Shown here one piece after another: positions 36,845-47,672 of a stretch of 64,000 nt of DNA. The stretch is taken from NCBI GenBank assembly GCA_049840875.1, contig JASGJE010000007.1, forward strand, positions 62,001 through 126,000, written 5' to 3'. Origin of the DNA: JAFDYH01 sp049840875 (lineage in GTDB: Bacteria > Bacteroidota > Bacteroidia > Chitinophagales > Chitinophagaceae). The position numbers were made by a program, and so were the translations under genes. The notes under the pieces were generated by a model, which worked only from the letters and a program-made list of their open reading frames with translations, was not told the DNA's origin and searched no databases. Positions within the stretch are counted from its first letter, which is position 1. Every line of letters starts with the position of its first letter.

Positions 36845-37684
36845 TTATTTACCCGCTGCACCACCTTGCATAGCAGTAAGCATGTTACCGTATACCTGGT
36901 TCAGACGGCCAAGATTATTCGCCAGCATTGCAATCTGGTCCTGTGCTTTCTTCGCATCACCTACACTACTCTGCATTGCTTCTGAAGCCTGTACAAGATT
37001 GCCATAGAATTTGTTCATCACTTTCAGGTGATTGTTTGTATCCTGTAATTCCAGTTCATATACTGTGTTCAACGAAGAAAGGTTTTTCGTTAATACCTGT
37101 ACCTGCTCGTGGAATTGTTTTGTGCCTTCCGCAGCATTGTTGAAATGCTGAACTGTATTTGCAGCACCCAAATATGCATCTTTCATTGTGCCAAGAGCAC
37201 TTGCAGCTTCTTTTGTTTTAGCAGTGTAATCGCCTGTTGCAGCAACCACATCGCTTATCTCGCTCATTTTGCCAACTGTCGTACCGAGTTTCTTAAAGTT
37301 ATCGCTCAGCTTGCCAAGATTAGCTGGTGTAATGTCTGCATCACGCAGCATATCATCCAGTTTAGTCAGGGCCGGGTTGCCACTGTTACCAGTGCCTGCA
37401 ACAAGCGGAGTGATTTCAAATTTACCAGTGCGGTGTTTTTCAACATCCGGGTGCTCTGTCAAATTTGGAAAGAAACGCTCCCAGTGGTATTCTTCTGGTG
37501 GAGGAACCACAAGGGCCATTAAGAGGAACACGACAACTTCGCTAAGAAGACCTAAGGTGATCATTTCATCCGCAAAAGGCCAGTGACGGATTTTGAATAA
37601 CGCACCTAAGATTACTACTGCAGCGAACATACTGAACAAGAAGTTAAGCCACCATTGGCCAGATTTTGTTTTAAAGAAAAGCAT
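36845..37684 (-). CDS. gldL: Gliding motility/T9SS motor protein GldL
   Basis: 279 aa. Two TM helices at about residues 12-32 and 40-62 (LFSMFAAVVILGALFKIRHW ... LLSEVVVFLLMALVVPP), with the conserved Glu in TM2 (SEVVVF) that is part of the proton path in GldL/PorL, and a cytosolic coiled-coil tail. A terminator separates it from gldK. Confidence 0.96.
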   Translation of the reverse strand: MLFFKTKSGQWWLNFLFSMFAAVVILGALFKIRHWPFADEMITLGLLSEVVVFLLMALVVPPPEEYHWERFFPNLTEHPDVEKHRTGKFEITPLVAGTGNSGNPALTKLDDMLRDADITPANLGKLSDNFKKLGTTVGKMSEISDVVAATGDYTAKTKEAASALGTMKDAYLGAANTVQHFNNAAEGTKQFHEQVQVLTKNLSSLNTVYELELQDTNNHLKVMNKFYGNLVQASEAMQSSVGDAKKAQDQIAMLANNLGRLNQVYGNMLTAMQGGAAGK

Positions 37685-37761
37685 AAAGGGCTCGTTTTAT
37701 AGGTTATTTAAGAAAGTATATGAGAATTAAACGCTGAACATGGAAAATTATTATAAAAAAA

Positions 37762-37785
37762 AGGCCTTTTTCAAGGCCTCTTTTT
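37762..37785. terminator. Terminator between gldK and gldL, readable on both strands
   Basis: AGGCCTT / AAGGCCT hairpin with T runs on both sides. On the minus strand it directly follows the gldK stop (37803), so gldK and gldLMN may be separate or attenuated transcripts. Confidence 0.75.
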
Positions 37786-37802
37786 TATTGAAGACTATAG
37801 TT

Positions 37803-39110
37803 TTATCTGCGTCCTTTGCTTGGAGCAGCAGGTAAGTCGATAACTGTGCGGAAACCGATGTACGATTTTGTAGAATCCTGGTATTCGTAAGTTCTGGTGC
37901 TGGTTTCAAGATAGTAACCAACATCTTTCCAGCTACCACCACGGATTACTTTTCTTTTCATCAGCGGAGGGTCTGAATCCTTAGCGTTCCAGCGAACATC
38001 AGGATTCATATCATGTTGGAAGTTGTAAGAACCTTCGTAATAGATAGAAGAAGTCCACTCTGCAACATTACCCGCCATGCAATACAGACCGAAATCGTTT
38101 GGCCAGTAAGCATCAGCACGTACAGTGTAGAAGCCGCCATCTTCAGGATAGTTACCACGGCCGGGTTTGAAGTTGGCCAGTAAACAACCCTTCCTGTTTC
38201 TCAGGTAATAGTTACCCCATGGGAACATTGACTGAGAACGACCGCCACGGGCTGCATATTCCCATTGTGCTTCTGTTGGCAGGCGGAAATTAGATTCCTG
38301 TGCTCTTTTCTTTGAATCGAGAAATGCATTTAAATAATGTGTTCTCCATTCGCAGAAAGCATTTGCCTGTTTCCAGTTCACACCTACAACAGGATAGTTA
38401 CCAAATGCGGGGTGAGAGAAATAACGCTGGGTCATCGGCTCATTATAAGAATAAGAGAAGTCGCGGATCCAGCAAAGCGTATCAGGATAAATAGGCACAT
38501 CTACTTTTTCGATAAATGCAGAACGTGGTTTGCCTGCGTTTTCTCTTTGTGCCGCTTTTTTAAGATTAAATGTTTCAGAATGATAAACCAGTTTTGTCGG
38601 ATCTATCTCTTTTTTACCAAATATTCTGTCTTCCGGTGTTAAAATAAGATCAGTTTGTCCTAATTGTTCTACCACTTTTGGATCACCCCATTTTACAGTT
38701 GACATTTTTTTCCAGTCAACATACTCCACGCCATCAGAACCTGCTTTCACATAACCTAGCTTCTTCGCAGTTACAGAGTCTTTCACCCAGTAAACGAACT
38801 GACGATATTCATTGTTGGTAATTTCAGTTGCATCCATCCAGAAGCCGCTGATAGATACAGAGCGGTTACGTGCACTGAACGCATATGAAGGATCCTCATC
38901 GCTAGGCCCCATATGAAATGTACCTTGCGGAATGTATACCATTCCCGGAGGTTTTGGTAAAACGTACTTCGCCCCCGGCGCAACACCGTGAAGCTGTCCG
39001 TCATTTGCAAGGGCGCTTCCCTTGTCCTTTTTGCCTAACACTCCGCAGCCAGTCAGTGTTGCCATGGCCGCCAGTATCAGTAGGGTCGAATAATATGTTT
39101 TGTTTTTCAT
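37803..39110 (-). CDS. gldK: Gliding motility/T9SS lipoprotein GldK
   Basis: 435 aa from ATG 39110; the open frame extends 34 codons further but only this start gives a lipoprotein signal (MKNKTYYSTLLILAAMATLT followed by GCG). The body is a formylglycine-generating-enzyme/sulfatase-modifying fold: YIPQGTFHMGPSDEDPS, VVGVNWKQANAFCEWR, RLPTEAQWEYAARGGRS, MAGNVAEWTSS, KVIRGGSWKD. In GldK this fold is structural and forms the outer-membrane ring of T9SS. Confidence 0.96.
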   Translation of the reverse strand: MKNKTYYSTLLILAAMATLTGCGVLGKKDKGSALANDGQLHGVAPGAKYVLPKPPGMVYIPQGTFHMGPSDEDPSYAFSARNRSVSISGFWMDATEITNNEYRQFVYWVKDSVTAKKLGYVKAGSDGVEYVDWKKMSTVKWGDPKVVEQLGQTDLILTPEDRIFGKKEIDPTKLVYHSETFNLKKAAQRENAGKPRSAFIEKVDVPIYPDTLCWIRDFSYSYNEPMTQRYFSHPAFGNYPVVGVNWKQANAFCEWRTHYLNAFLDSKKRAQESNFRLPTEAQWEYAARGGRSQSMFPWGNYYLRNRKGCLLANFKPGRGNYPEDGGFYTVRADAYWPNDFGLYCMAGNVAEWTSSIYYEGSYNFQHDMNPDVRWNAKDSDPPLMKRKVIRGGSWKDVGYYLETSTRTYEYQDSTKSYIGFRTVIDLPAAPSKGRR

Positions 39111-39129
39111 ACACATAAAGGGTAGTGGG

Positions 39130-39137
39130 CGAATATA
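39130..39137 (-). promoter_or_regulatory. Possible gldK promoter -7 element
   Basis: Minus-strand TATATTCG resembles the Bacteroidota TAnnTTTG -7 element; a TTG lies about 23 bases upstream. It is about 20 bp before the gldK start. Confidence 0.35.
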
Positions 39138-39262
39138 AGGTTTAGAACTTTTTTGAAACACAAGGTTAATATTTAGTTTTAACAATTCAAACCGGAGTTT
39201 TACGGGTAACATTTTAAACGGACACTTAGCGTTTTTTATTGTCTTAACAGAAAATTAAATGT

Positions 39263-41320
<2,058 letters not shown>

Positions 41321-41460
41321 GTTTTGTATTAGAAAGAAAGAATTGCCAACGTTTAATAATACCTGAAAAATTTAAAGGTAAGACCGGGAGGATATATCTA
41401 TTGAAAAAATACAAGCGAGGGGAATGGGCAATTGATTCTTGCAGGAAATGTAAATTAAAA

Positions 41461-41495
41461 GAGGCTGTGTCTATATCTGACACAGCCTCTTTTAA
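41461..41495 (-). terminator. Strong terminator after hemD
   Basis: GAGGCTGTGTC / GACACAGCCTC 11-bp stem with a 7-base loop, flanked by A/T runs on both sides; it lies just after the hemD stop. Confidence 0.9.
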
Positions 41496-41513
41496 TAATA
41501 TATCTGAAGTTGA

Positions 41514-42311
41514 TTACTTCTTTTTTGCGTTTACTGCGAGAAATTTCTCGAGTGCAGACACCATCGAAGGGGATTGCGGTTCCGGAGCTTTAATCTCCAG
41601 TTTCAAACCTGCTTCCTCTACCGCCCTGAATGTATTGTTACCAAAGGCACCGATTACAGTTCCGTTTTGCTTGAACTTAGGCTGATTATCGAAAAGGCTT
41701 TTTACACCGCTGGGTGTAAAGAAGCAGATTATATCAAATTCGTTTTTGGCTAGTATATCTTTTACATCTGTGCTCTGCGTTCTGTACATAAAGGCCAGCA
41801 TAAAACCACAGTTGTTGCTTTTCAGCCAGTTCACGATTTCATTATCTTGCTGGTTTTCGGAACACACATAGAGAAACTTTTCATTTTCCTTGTGCTTGTT
41901 GATAGCATCAAAAAGACTTTTGTTGGAGCCATCTGCGCCATAGAAAACTTTCCGCTTCCGGTAGAGGATAAATTTCTGCAGGTACAATGCCACGGCTTCC
42001 GTAATGCAGAAGTATTTTGTATCCTGGGAAACACTGACCTTCATTTCTTCGCAAATGCGGAAAAAGTGGTCGATAGCATTCCTGCTGGTAAAAATTACTC
42101 CTGTATAGTTCTGAATTTCGATCTTTTGCTTACGGAAATCCCGGGCAGGTATTGCCTCCAGATGGATGAAAGGTTTAAACTCCAGCTCAACATTATATTT
42201 ACGTTGAAGCTCAAAATAAGGAGATTTATCGCTTTCGGGCTTGGGCTGGGTAATGAGGATTTTTTTGATTTCTTTTACCATCTCGGCTTTGTTAACCCCG
42301 TTTTTTAACAT
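41514..42311 (-). CDS. hemD: Uroporphyrinogen-III synthase
   Basis: 265 aa, typical length of the Bacteroidota form. Cyclises hydroxymethylbilane in heme synthesis. YTGVIFTSRNAIDHFF, the KYFCITEAVALYLQK strand-helix, and CFFTPSGVKSLFDN are recognisable. Sequence is weakly conserved in this family, but neighbourhood (DUF4271 directly upstream) is the common one in related genomes. Confidence 0.9.
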   Translation of the reverse strand: MLKNGVNKAEMVKEIKKILITQPKPESDKSPYFELQRKYNVELEFKPFIHLEAIPARDFRKQKIEIQNYTGVIFTSRNAIDHFFRICEEMKVSVSQDTKYFCITEAVALYLQKFILYRKRKVFYGADGSNKSLFDAINKHKENEKFLYVCSENQQDNEIVNWLKSNNCGFMLAFMYRTQSTDVKDILAKNEFDIICFFTPSGVKSLFDNQPKFKQNGTVIGAFGNNTFRAVEEAGLKLEIKAPEPQSPSMVSALEKFLAVNAKKK

Positions 42312-42334
42312 ACTTAGTTCTGCTAAATTGCCTG

Positions 42335-42342
42335 CAAAGGTA
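42335..42342 (-). promoter_or_regulatory. Possible hemD promoter -7 element
   Basis: Minus-strand TACCTTTG matches TAnnTTTG, about 25 bp before the hemD start. No clear -33 TTTG was found at the expected distance. Confidence 0.4.
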
Positions 42343-42349
42343 ATAACTT

Positions 42350-43402
42350 CTAAAATAAAAATCGGAACAGGAGCTTGTAAATAAGTAACAAAGGTATGAT
42401 TTCAAAGGCCACCAGGTACACCAAAAAATGGAACGGCTTGACTCTTATTTGGTTATGTACGGCCGAATAGGATAAAATATACCTGTAAACTACAAGACAA
42501 CCGATACCAATTCCTGACAAAGTGATAGCCACCTGGAATATTTCATTCTGTGCAAACGCGAGCACTACTAAGAAAGGTAAAAGGAATATACCTATAACTT
42601 TATTAATGATAAATACTATAAAAATATATGAATCGGTGGCCGCTGACAGGTTCAATACCCAACCTGTAAACTTGAGACTGATAAATTTCAGAAAATACAT
42701 GATCGCCAGGCCGGCGCAGCAATAGGAAGTGAGTAACCAGAAATTTTGCTGGTTTTCCATACCATAATATTGTAAGAGGAATGCGAGATATAGTCCGCCA
42801 ATTACGACAAAAAAGCCATTGAAAATCAGCGATGGTAATGGTGTCTGGCTTAGCTGCTCTGTTATTTGCCGTTGCTTGAGCGTACGACGGAAAAATAACC
42901 TGAACAGGTCATTGAAATACTTTGCAAATACAATCTTTAGTAATGCAAACAGCATCAGCAAACCAATAAGGAGGTAAAAGATCAATTCTTTTCTTTCCAC
43001 CCGTTTAATGTCTGAGCCCAATATTACTGGCGGGGAAGTGAACGCAAAATAAGGATGCTCTGAATACAGAAATTCTGTGAGAGACTTATTCTTAAAATGC
43101 GCAAGAACTATTTTCCAGGATGAGTCTAATGCCGGTACTGAATGGATAATAGCTGTATCCGCGGAATGTTTTGCAGTATCGACACCGGTTGTCGCTTTAT
43201 GAACAAGGGTATCAATAGTTGTCTTCTTCTTTACAATTGTATCTACGGCATGAGTTAATGCAGTTGAATCACTTTGCACCTGTGCAAAGGATTGAAATGA
43301 TAAAAGTGATAGAAGAATTAAAAGCGTATATAATCGCACTATAGTTCTGGTTTCTCGCACAAAAATAGTTCTGTCTTGTTTAAAAATAATTGGCAAAGCC
43401 AA
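42350..43402 (-). CDS. DUF4271 domain-containing membrane protein
   Basis: 350 aa. A signal sequence (VRLYTLLILLSLLSFQSFAQ, so GTG 43339 or 43360 may be the true start), a Thr-rich linker to about 95, then six or more TM helices (LIFYLLIGLLMLFALLKIVF ... LLLIYKLLFRFLF). The family is restricted to Bacteroidota and usually next to hemD; function unknown. The open frame overlaps the upstream Omp85-type gene by 23 bp. Confidence 0.9.
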   Translation of the reverse strand: MALPIIFKQDRTIFVRETRTIVRLYTLLILLSLLSFQSFAQVQSDSTALTHAVDTIVKKKTTIDTLVHKATTGVDTAKHSADTAIIHSVPALDSSWKIVLAHFKNKSLTEFLYSEHPYFAFTSPPVILGSDIKRVERKELIFYLLIGLLMLFALLKIVFAKYFNDLFRLFFRRTLKQRQITEQLSQTPLPSLIFNGFFVVIGGLYLAFLLQYYGMENQQNFWLLTSYCCAGLAIMYFLKFISLKFTGWVLNLSAATDSYIFIVFIINKVIGIFLLPFLVVLAFAQNEIFQVAITLSGIGIGCLVVYRYILSYSAVHNQIRVKPFHFLVYLVAFEIIPLLLIYKLLFRFLF

Positions 43403-45179
43403 AATGAATCTTTGACTGACGTAAGTTTAATTGTGTATCATCTCGTTTACCGACCGCCCATGCCAGGTTAAATATCCCAACCTTTGTTTCAAACGCAAGG
43501 CCAAGCCCTAATCCGAAATATGTATAGCTGATATTTCCACCAAGACTTGTATTTTGTCCCCAACCACCATCAAACAATGTATAGAAATAAGAATTCATTC
43601 CTACGAGGTAATGATATTCTGCCGTACCAATTGCATAGCGAGACAGATACTGGCTTTCTTCATCGAATCCTCTTAGTATTTTATAGCCCCCTATCTGGAA
43701 TAATTCGTTGCGGAAAATATTGGCGCTTTGAAATGCACCGCCATTGAACGCAGCTTTGAATGTGCTTTGTCGCCCCAACGGAAAATATTTTGCTGCGCTG
43801 ACTACCACCTTGAACTGGTAACTCTTCAGTTTTACCGTATCATATAGACTGGCAAAATCAAATGACGGGTCATTATCATCCTTTAAAGCCAGTATCTGGT
43901 TATTCTCTTTGATCTTTTTAGTACCGACAGATCCGATAATGCGAAAATCAGTTCCTTTCTTTGGATTAAGGCGATAATCCGTATTATTATACTGGTAATC
44001 GATACCAACGTTTACAGAATTTACGTCAGCATCCTGCGGTAGTTGATGATTCTGCAGAATCTGGGCCGTATTCACAACATTGAGTATCGTTTGAAACTTC
44101 TGCAAAAAGATCTTACCGGATTGAGTGGTTGAAAGCATGTATTGTGCACCCAGTTGCAGGTTGATGTTCAGGTAAGCGCTATCCTTACGATACATGTCAA
44201 AAGTAAAATCAAGTCCTATCGGGCTATTAAATAAATAAGGATGTTGATACAGTACATTCAACCGCGGTGAATTTGCCTGGAGTTGTTGCCAGTTTAATCC
44301 AATGGTTTCACCCATTGCCAGTGCATTGTGCAGGTTGATATTGGCCTCCCCCGTGACCAATAGTTTTTTCTTAGCCGACTGATCACTATTTGGTAAAAAA
44401 CCGAGTAATACATTCACCTGACTGCTTCGCTTGGGTTTCAGATACAGGTTAAGAATAGACCCCATTGATAACAGTGAAATGTCTGAAGGTTTTTCTTCCT
44501 GCACGTAGGGCAGGTCCAGCAGTTTCTTTGATATTTTCTTCAGTTTTTCACGATCATATACACTGCCGTCCGGCATATCAAGGTACTTCTGAAGAAAGAT
44601 GTTTGAAATTTTTACTTCCCCATGTACCCTGATACTATCGATATGATATTGGTGACCTTTTTCTACTTTCAATAATGCTGAAATCTTTTCATCTTCAATC
44701 TGTACACTATCCAGGTACACTTTTGCAAACGGGTAACCGTTGTTTTCAAGGTAAACCAGCATTTTTTCCTGCCAGTTTTTTAATTGCTCAAAATCCATCG
44801 TCTTGTTTACAAAAGCATCTTCTCTCCAGCCGATAGAATTCAGTAGTTCCGGATCAGTACCTTTTGTTCTGATTTGTGCCCATTTGTATACATCACCAAC
44901 ATAAATGACTGCGGTGGCATAGGTGGAATCATATCGTACACTATCGAGCGATGCATTTACATATCCTTTTGCACGGAGGTCAATGGGAAGCTTGTTGATA
45001 TAGTCGCTGCAGTTATAGCGGTTGGAAAATTCTGTAGGAACGCCAAGCACCTCTGTAAGAAATGCTGAATCCCTGTCTGCAGCACGCATCTTCAACCCAT
45101 AAGTATGTTGGGATGAAGCATGATTTGCAGTTAGTAAAACCAAAAGCAATACTGATATTTGCAGCGCTAATCTCGGCAT
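43380..45179 (-). CDS. Omp85-superfamily outer membrane protein (BamA/TamA-like)
   Basis: 599 aa. Signal peptide (ISVLLLVLLTANHASSQ), POTRA-like domains about 40-250 (for example HQYHIDSIRVHGEVKISNIF), and a C-terminal beta-barrel ending in Phe (KIHFGFANYF), including the IGGYKILRGFDEESQYLS segment that corresponds to the L6 VRGF/Y-type loop (here LRGF). Likely assembles or transports through the outer membrane. Smaller than BamA (about 800 aa), so a TamA-type or translocation role is more likely. Confidence 0.88.
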   Translation of the reverse strand: MPRLALQISVLLLVLLTANHASSQHTYGLKMRAADRDSAFLTEVLGVPTEFSNRYNCSDYINKLPIDLRAKGYVNASLDSVRYDSTYATAVIYVGDVYKWAQIRTKGTDPELLNSIGWREDAFVNKTMDFEQLKNWQEKMLVYLENNGYPFAKVYLDSVQIEDEKISALLKVEKGHQYHIDSIRVHGEVKISNIFLQKYLDMPDGSVYDREKLKKISKKLLDLPYVQEEKPSDISLLSMGSILNLYLKPKRSSQVNVLLGFLPNSDQSAKKKLLVTGEANINLHNALAMGETIGLNWQQLQANSPRLNVLYQHPYLFNSPIGLDFTFDMYRKDSAYLNINLQLGAQYMLSTTQSGKIFLQKFQTILNVVNTAQILQNHQLPQDADVNSVNVGIDYQYNNTDYRLNPKKGTDFRIIGSVGTKKIKENNQILALKDDNDPSFDFASLYDTVKLKSYQFKVVVSAAKYFPLGRQSTFKAAFNGGAFQSANIFRNELFQIGGYKILRGFDEESQYLSRYAIGTAEYHYLVGMNSYFYTLFDGGWGQNTSLGGNISYTYFGLGLGLAFETKVGIFNLAWAVGKRDDTQLNLRQSKIHFGFANYF

Positions 45180-45239
45180 CAGGTCTTCAACAGGATTCAG
45201 TGTTTAAAAATACTTTAATCAGGGATAAGCGATAAATTA

Positions 45240-46388
45240 TTGGCAGGTATCTACATCCATATTCCGTTTTGCAGGCAGGCATGCAGCTATTGCAACTTCC
45301 ATTTTACCGCCCTGCCTACCGGCAGGCAAGTCTCCCTCGCACATAAAAACGAATTCGTTGCCGCTTTATTGAAAGAGATTGATTTGCAACGAGATTATTT
45401 AGATGGTGAAACGGTAGAGACTGTCTATTTTGGTGGGGGTACGCCTTCATTGCTGACTTTGGTTGAACTGGAATCGATACTTTCAGGCCTCCGGCAAAAT
45501 TTTATCATATCGAAAGACGCCGAGCTAACACTGGAAGCAAATCCGGATGACATTGCTGAAGACATCCTTAACGGTTGGCGGAAGGCGGGTATCAACAGGC
45601 TAAGCCTGGGCATACAATCATTTTTCGACGCCGACCTGCAATGGATGAACCGGGCGCATACGGCAGCAGAGGCAAAGGAAAGCCTGAAACTGGTCCGCGA
45701 GTATTTCGATAATATGACAGCAGACCTCATCTATGGCACGCCGACGCTGCCTGATGATAACTGGAAATATAATGTGGGTCAGGTGTTGGAATTTTCTGTT
45801 CCCCATATTTCCTGTTATGCATTGACGGTAGAACCAAAAACGCCGCTACAAAAATTAATACGATTGGGAAAGGCGGCGGATGTAAATCAAGACCGACAAT
45901 CGGATCAGTTTCTCTTGTTGATGCAGTGGCTGGAAGAAAATGGATACGAACATTACGAGATATCCAATTTTGCAAAACCAGGATTTCGTAGTCGTCATAA
46001 TTCGTCTTACTGGCAGGGAAAAAAATATCTTGGGTTAGGCCCTTCCGCCCATTCATTTGACGGTAGCAGTCGTCAATGGAATATTGCCAACAATAGTAAA
46101 TACATCAGTTCGCTGAAACAGAATCTTCTTTCAATTGAAAAAGAGACACTGACGAACAATCAGCAACTGAATGAGTATATCATGACGTCTCTCCGCACGA
46201 TGGAAGGGCTAAGTCTGCGACATGTGGAACAACGATTTGGAAAAAATGCTGCTGATAAGCTGCTGGCTGCGAGCAACGAGCTTGTTGCAAACAATAGAAT
46301 GATTATTACTTCGTCTGATTATTTAGTGCTCACAAAAAATGGTAAGCTACTGGCGGATGGCATTGCAAGTGATTTGTTTGTTGTTTGA
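45240..46388 (+). CDS. hemW: Radical SAM heme chaperone HemW
   Basis: 382 aa starting at TTG 45240. YIHIPFCRQACSYCNFHF has the CxxxCxxC cluster plus the extra Cys typical of HemW; GGGTPSLL, TLEANPDDI, RLSLGIQSF and YEISNFAKPG complete the family pattern. After CNFHF comes TALPTGRQVS, an in-frame extra segment of about 9 aa encoded by a palindromic word (45310-45330), not expected from homologues. Divergent from the Omp85 gene. Confidence 0.95.
   Translation: MAGIYIHIPFCRQACSYCNFHFTALPTGRQVSLAHKNEFVAALLKEIDLQRDYLDGETVETVYFGGGTPSLLTLVELESILSGLRQNFIISKDAELTLEANPDDIAEDILNGWRKAGINRLSLGIQSFFDADLQWMNRAHTAAEAKESLKLVREYFDNMTADLIYGTPTLPDDNWKYNVGQVLEFSVPHISCYALTVEPKTPLQKLIRLGKAADVNQDRQSDQFLLLMQWLEENGYEHYEISNFAKPGFRSRHNSSYWQGKKYLGLGPSAHSFDGSSRQWNIANNSKYISSLKQNLLSIEKETLTNNQQLNEYIMTSLRTMEGLSLRHVEQRFGKNAADKLLAASNELVANNRMIITSSDYLVLTKNGKLLADGIASDLFVV
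45310..45330. repeat. Short palindromic repeat inserted in hemW coding sequence
   Basis: CCTGCCTACCGGCAGGCAAG, an imperfect palindrome around CCGG. A related copy (CTGCCTGTCGGCAGACAGG) is at 55617-55638 upstream of a cobalamin riboswitch. In hemW it is read as LPTGRQ. Confidence 0.75.
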
Positions 46389-46389
46389 G

Positions 46390-46477
46390 GGCCTCCTTCC
46401 GACCTCCTCCTAAGAAGGAGGCCACCTGCGCACAGCGGAAGAGAGGCCTCTCCTAACCTCTCCTGAGGAGAGGAACC
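46390..46477. repeat. Two tandem GGCCTCTCC-type palindromic repeats after hemW
   Basis: GGCCTCCTTCCGACC ... AAGAAGGAGGCC (46390-46422) and GAGGCCTCTCCTAACC ... GAGGAGAGGAACC (46443-46477). They form hairpins. Related copies lie in both riboswitches at 55722 and 58220, so this is a dispersed family. Confidence 0.75.
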
Positions 46478-46554
46478 ACTCACAGCCCTTGCTTTTCGAA
46501 AAGGCTTACTAAGACAGGAGACTTCGTCGAACATCGAACCTCAAACATCAAACG

Positions 46555-47598
46555 TCACACCATCACTTCCTCCACTCTTGTAAATCCTTTTGCAGGTGAT
46601 TGTTGTTCCCACAGAATCTTATACACTGTTTCAGCAATGGGGATTATCGCCTTTACATGTTTGTTGATATTATAGATGCAGCGGGCAGCGTTATAACCCT
46701 CGGCCACCATGTTCAATTCCAGTTGCGCTGTTTTTACGGAATAGCCTTTGCCGATCATAGTACCGAAACTACGGTTACGGCTAAACGAAGAGTAACAGGT
46801 AACCAGAAGATCTCCGAGGTAAACCGAAGCTGCATAGTTTGGGCTTTGCCTGTGTTTGTCCGGATCATCATCGTCATGTTCACCAACAACAATATGTTTA
46901 ATACCTGCCTTTCTTAAAAAAGCGGCCATTTCATCGGCGCAGTTAGCGATGTAAACGCTCAAGAAGTTATCGCCATAACCAAGCCCATGGGCGATACCTG
47001 CGCCAAGTGCGTAAATATTTTTTAAAACAGCGGCATATTGCACGCCAATGATATCATGATTAACAACTATATTGATGTAATCCGTTTTGAAGTTTGCAGC
47101 TATTTCAACTGTGGTTGCTGCATCGAGGCCTGAGAATGTGAGGTAAGAAAGTTTGGATGCTGCCACTTCCTCTGCATGACAGGGACCAAGCACAGCAAAA
47201 TAATCCTGCAACGGGAATTTATATTTTTCAAACAAAAAATCATTCAGCAGGATATCCTTGCCGGGCAGTATCCCCTTTACCGCAGAGATTATCTTCTTAT
47301 CTCTAAGGTCTGTCGAAATTAACGGTGATAATACATCCTCCAAATAAGCTGAGGGAACAGCGATGAGCAGAATATCCGAATTCTGAACAACTTCTTTTAC
47401 GTCGTTGCTGAGAGATAGTTGTGCTGTATTGAAATGAACTCCGGAAAGATAGTGTTGATTATGTTTTTTTTCTTTTATGAAATTGATCGCTTCAGCGCTA
47501 CGGACCCACCAGTTTATAGACTGGCCGTTATCCGTAAGTATTTTAGTTAGCGCTGTTGCCCAACTACCGCTTCCGATAACTCCAAATTTCTTGCTCAT
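46555..47598 (-). CDS. gpsA: NAD(P)-dependent glycerol-3-phosphate dehydrogenase
   Basis: 347 aa, family length. Reduces DHAP to sn-glycerol-3-phosphate for phospholipid synthesis. Rossmann motif GVIGSGSWATALTKIL, SAVKGILPG, AVLGPCHAEEVA, and the catalytic-Lys region AVLKNIYALGAGIAHGLGYG and NSFSRNRSFG-like segment are present. A perfect 13-bp inverted repeat lies just upstream of its start. Confidence 0.96.
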   Translation of the reverse strand: MSKKFGVIGSGSWATALTKILTDNGQSINWWVRSAEAINFIKEKKHNQHYLSGVHFNTAQLSLSNDVKEVVQNSDILLIAVPSAYLEDVLSPLISTDLRDKKIISAVKGILPGKDILLNDFLFEKYKFPLQDYFAVLGPCHAEEVAASKLSYLTFSGLDAATTVEIAANFKTDYINIVVNHDIIGVQYAAVLKNIYALGAGIAHGLGYGDNFLSVYIANCADEMAAFLRKAGIKHIVVGEHDDDDPDKHRQSPNYAASVYLGDLLVTCYSSFSRNRSFGTMIGKGYSVKTAQLELNMVAEGYNAARCIYNINKHVKAIIPIAETVYKILWEQQSPAKGFTRVEEVMV

Positions 47599-47609
47599 AT
47601 TTTGCTAAT

Positions 47610-47663
47610 GTATGCCATACTTGATTCCGGAGTATTTTACAATTACTAAAAAGTATGGCATAC
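47610..47663. promoter_or_regulatory. 13-bp inverted repeat between gpsA and the efflux operon
   Basis: GTATGCCATACTT (47610-47622) and AAGTATGGCATAC (47651-47663) are perfect inverted copies 28 bp apart. It lies between the gpsA start and the MFP stop, and so could act as the terminator of the efflux genes or an operator of gpsA. Confidence 0.5.
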
Positions 47664-47672
47664 TTGAAGCCG

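Noticed and set aside
39111..39212. Longer gldK start at 39212
   Set aside because: Only the start at 39110 gives a lipoprotein signal peptide.
37803..39212. Sulfatase-modifying (formylglycine-generating) enzyme function for GldK
   Set aside because: The fold is shared, but gene order with gldLMN and the lipoprotein signal identify it as GldK, which is structural.
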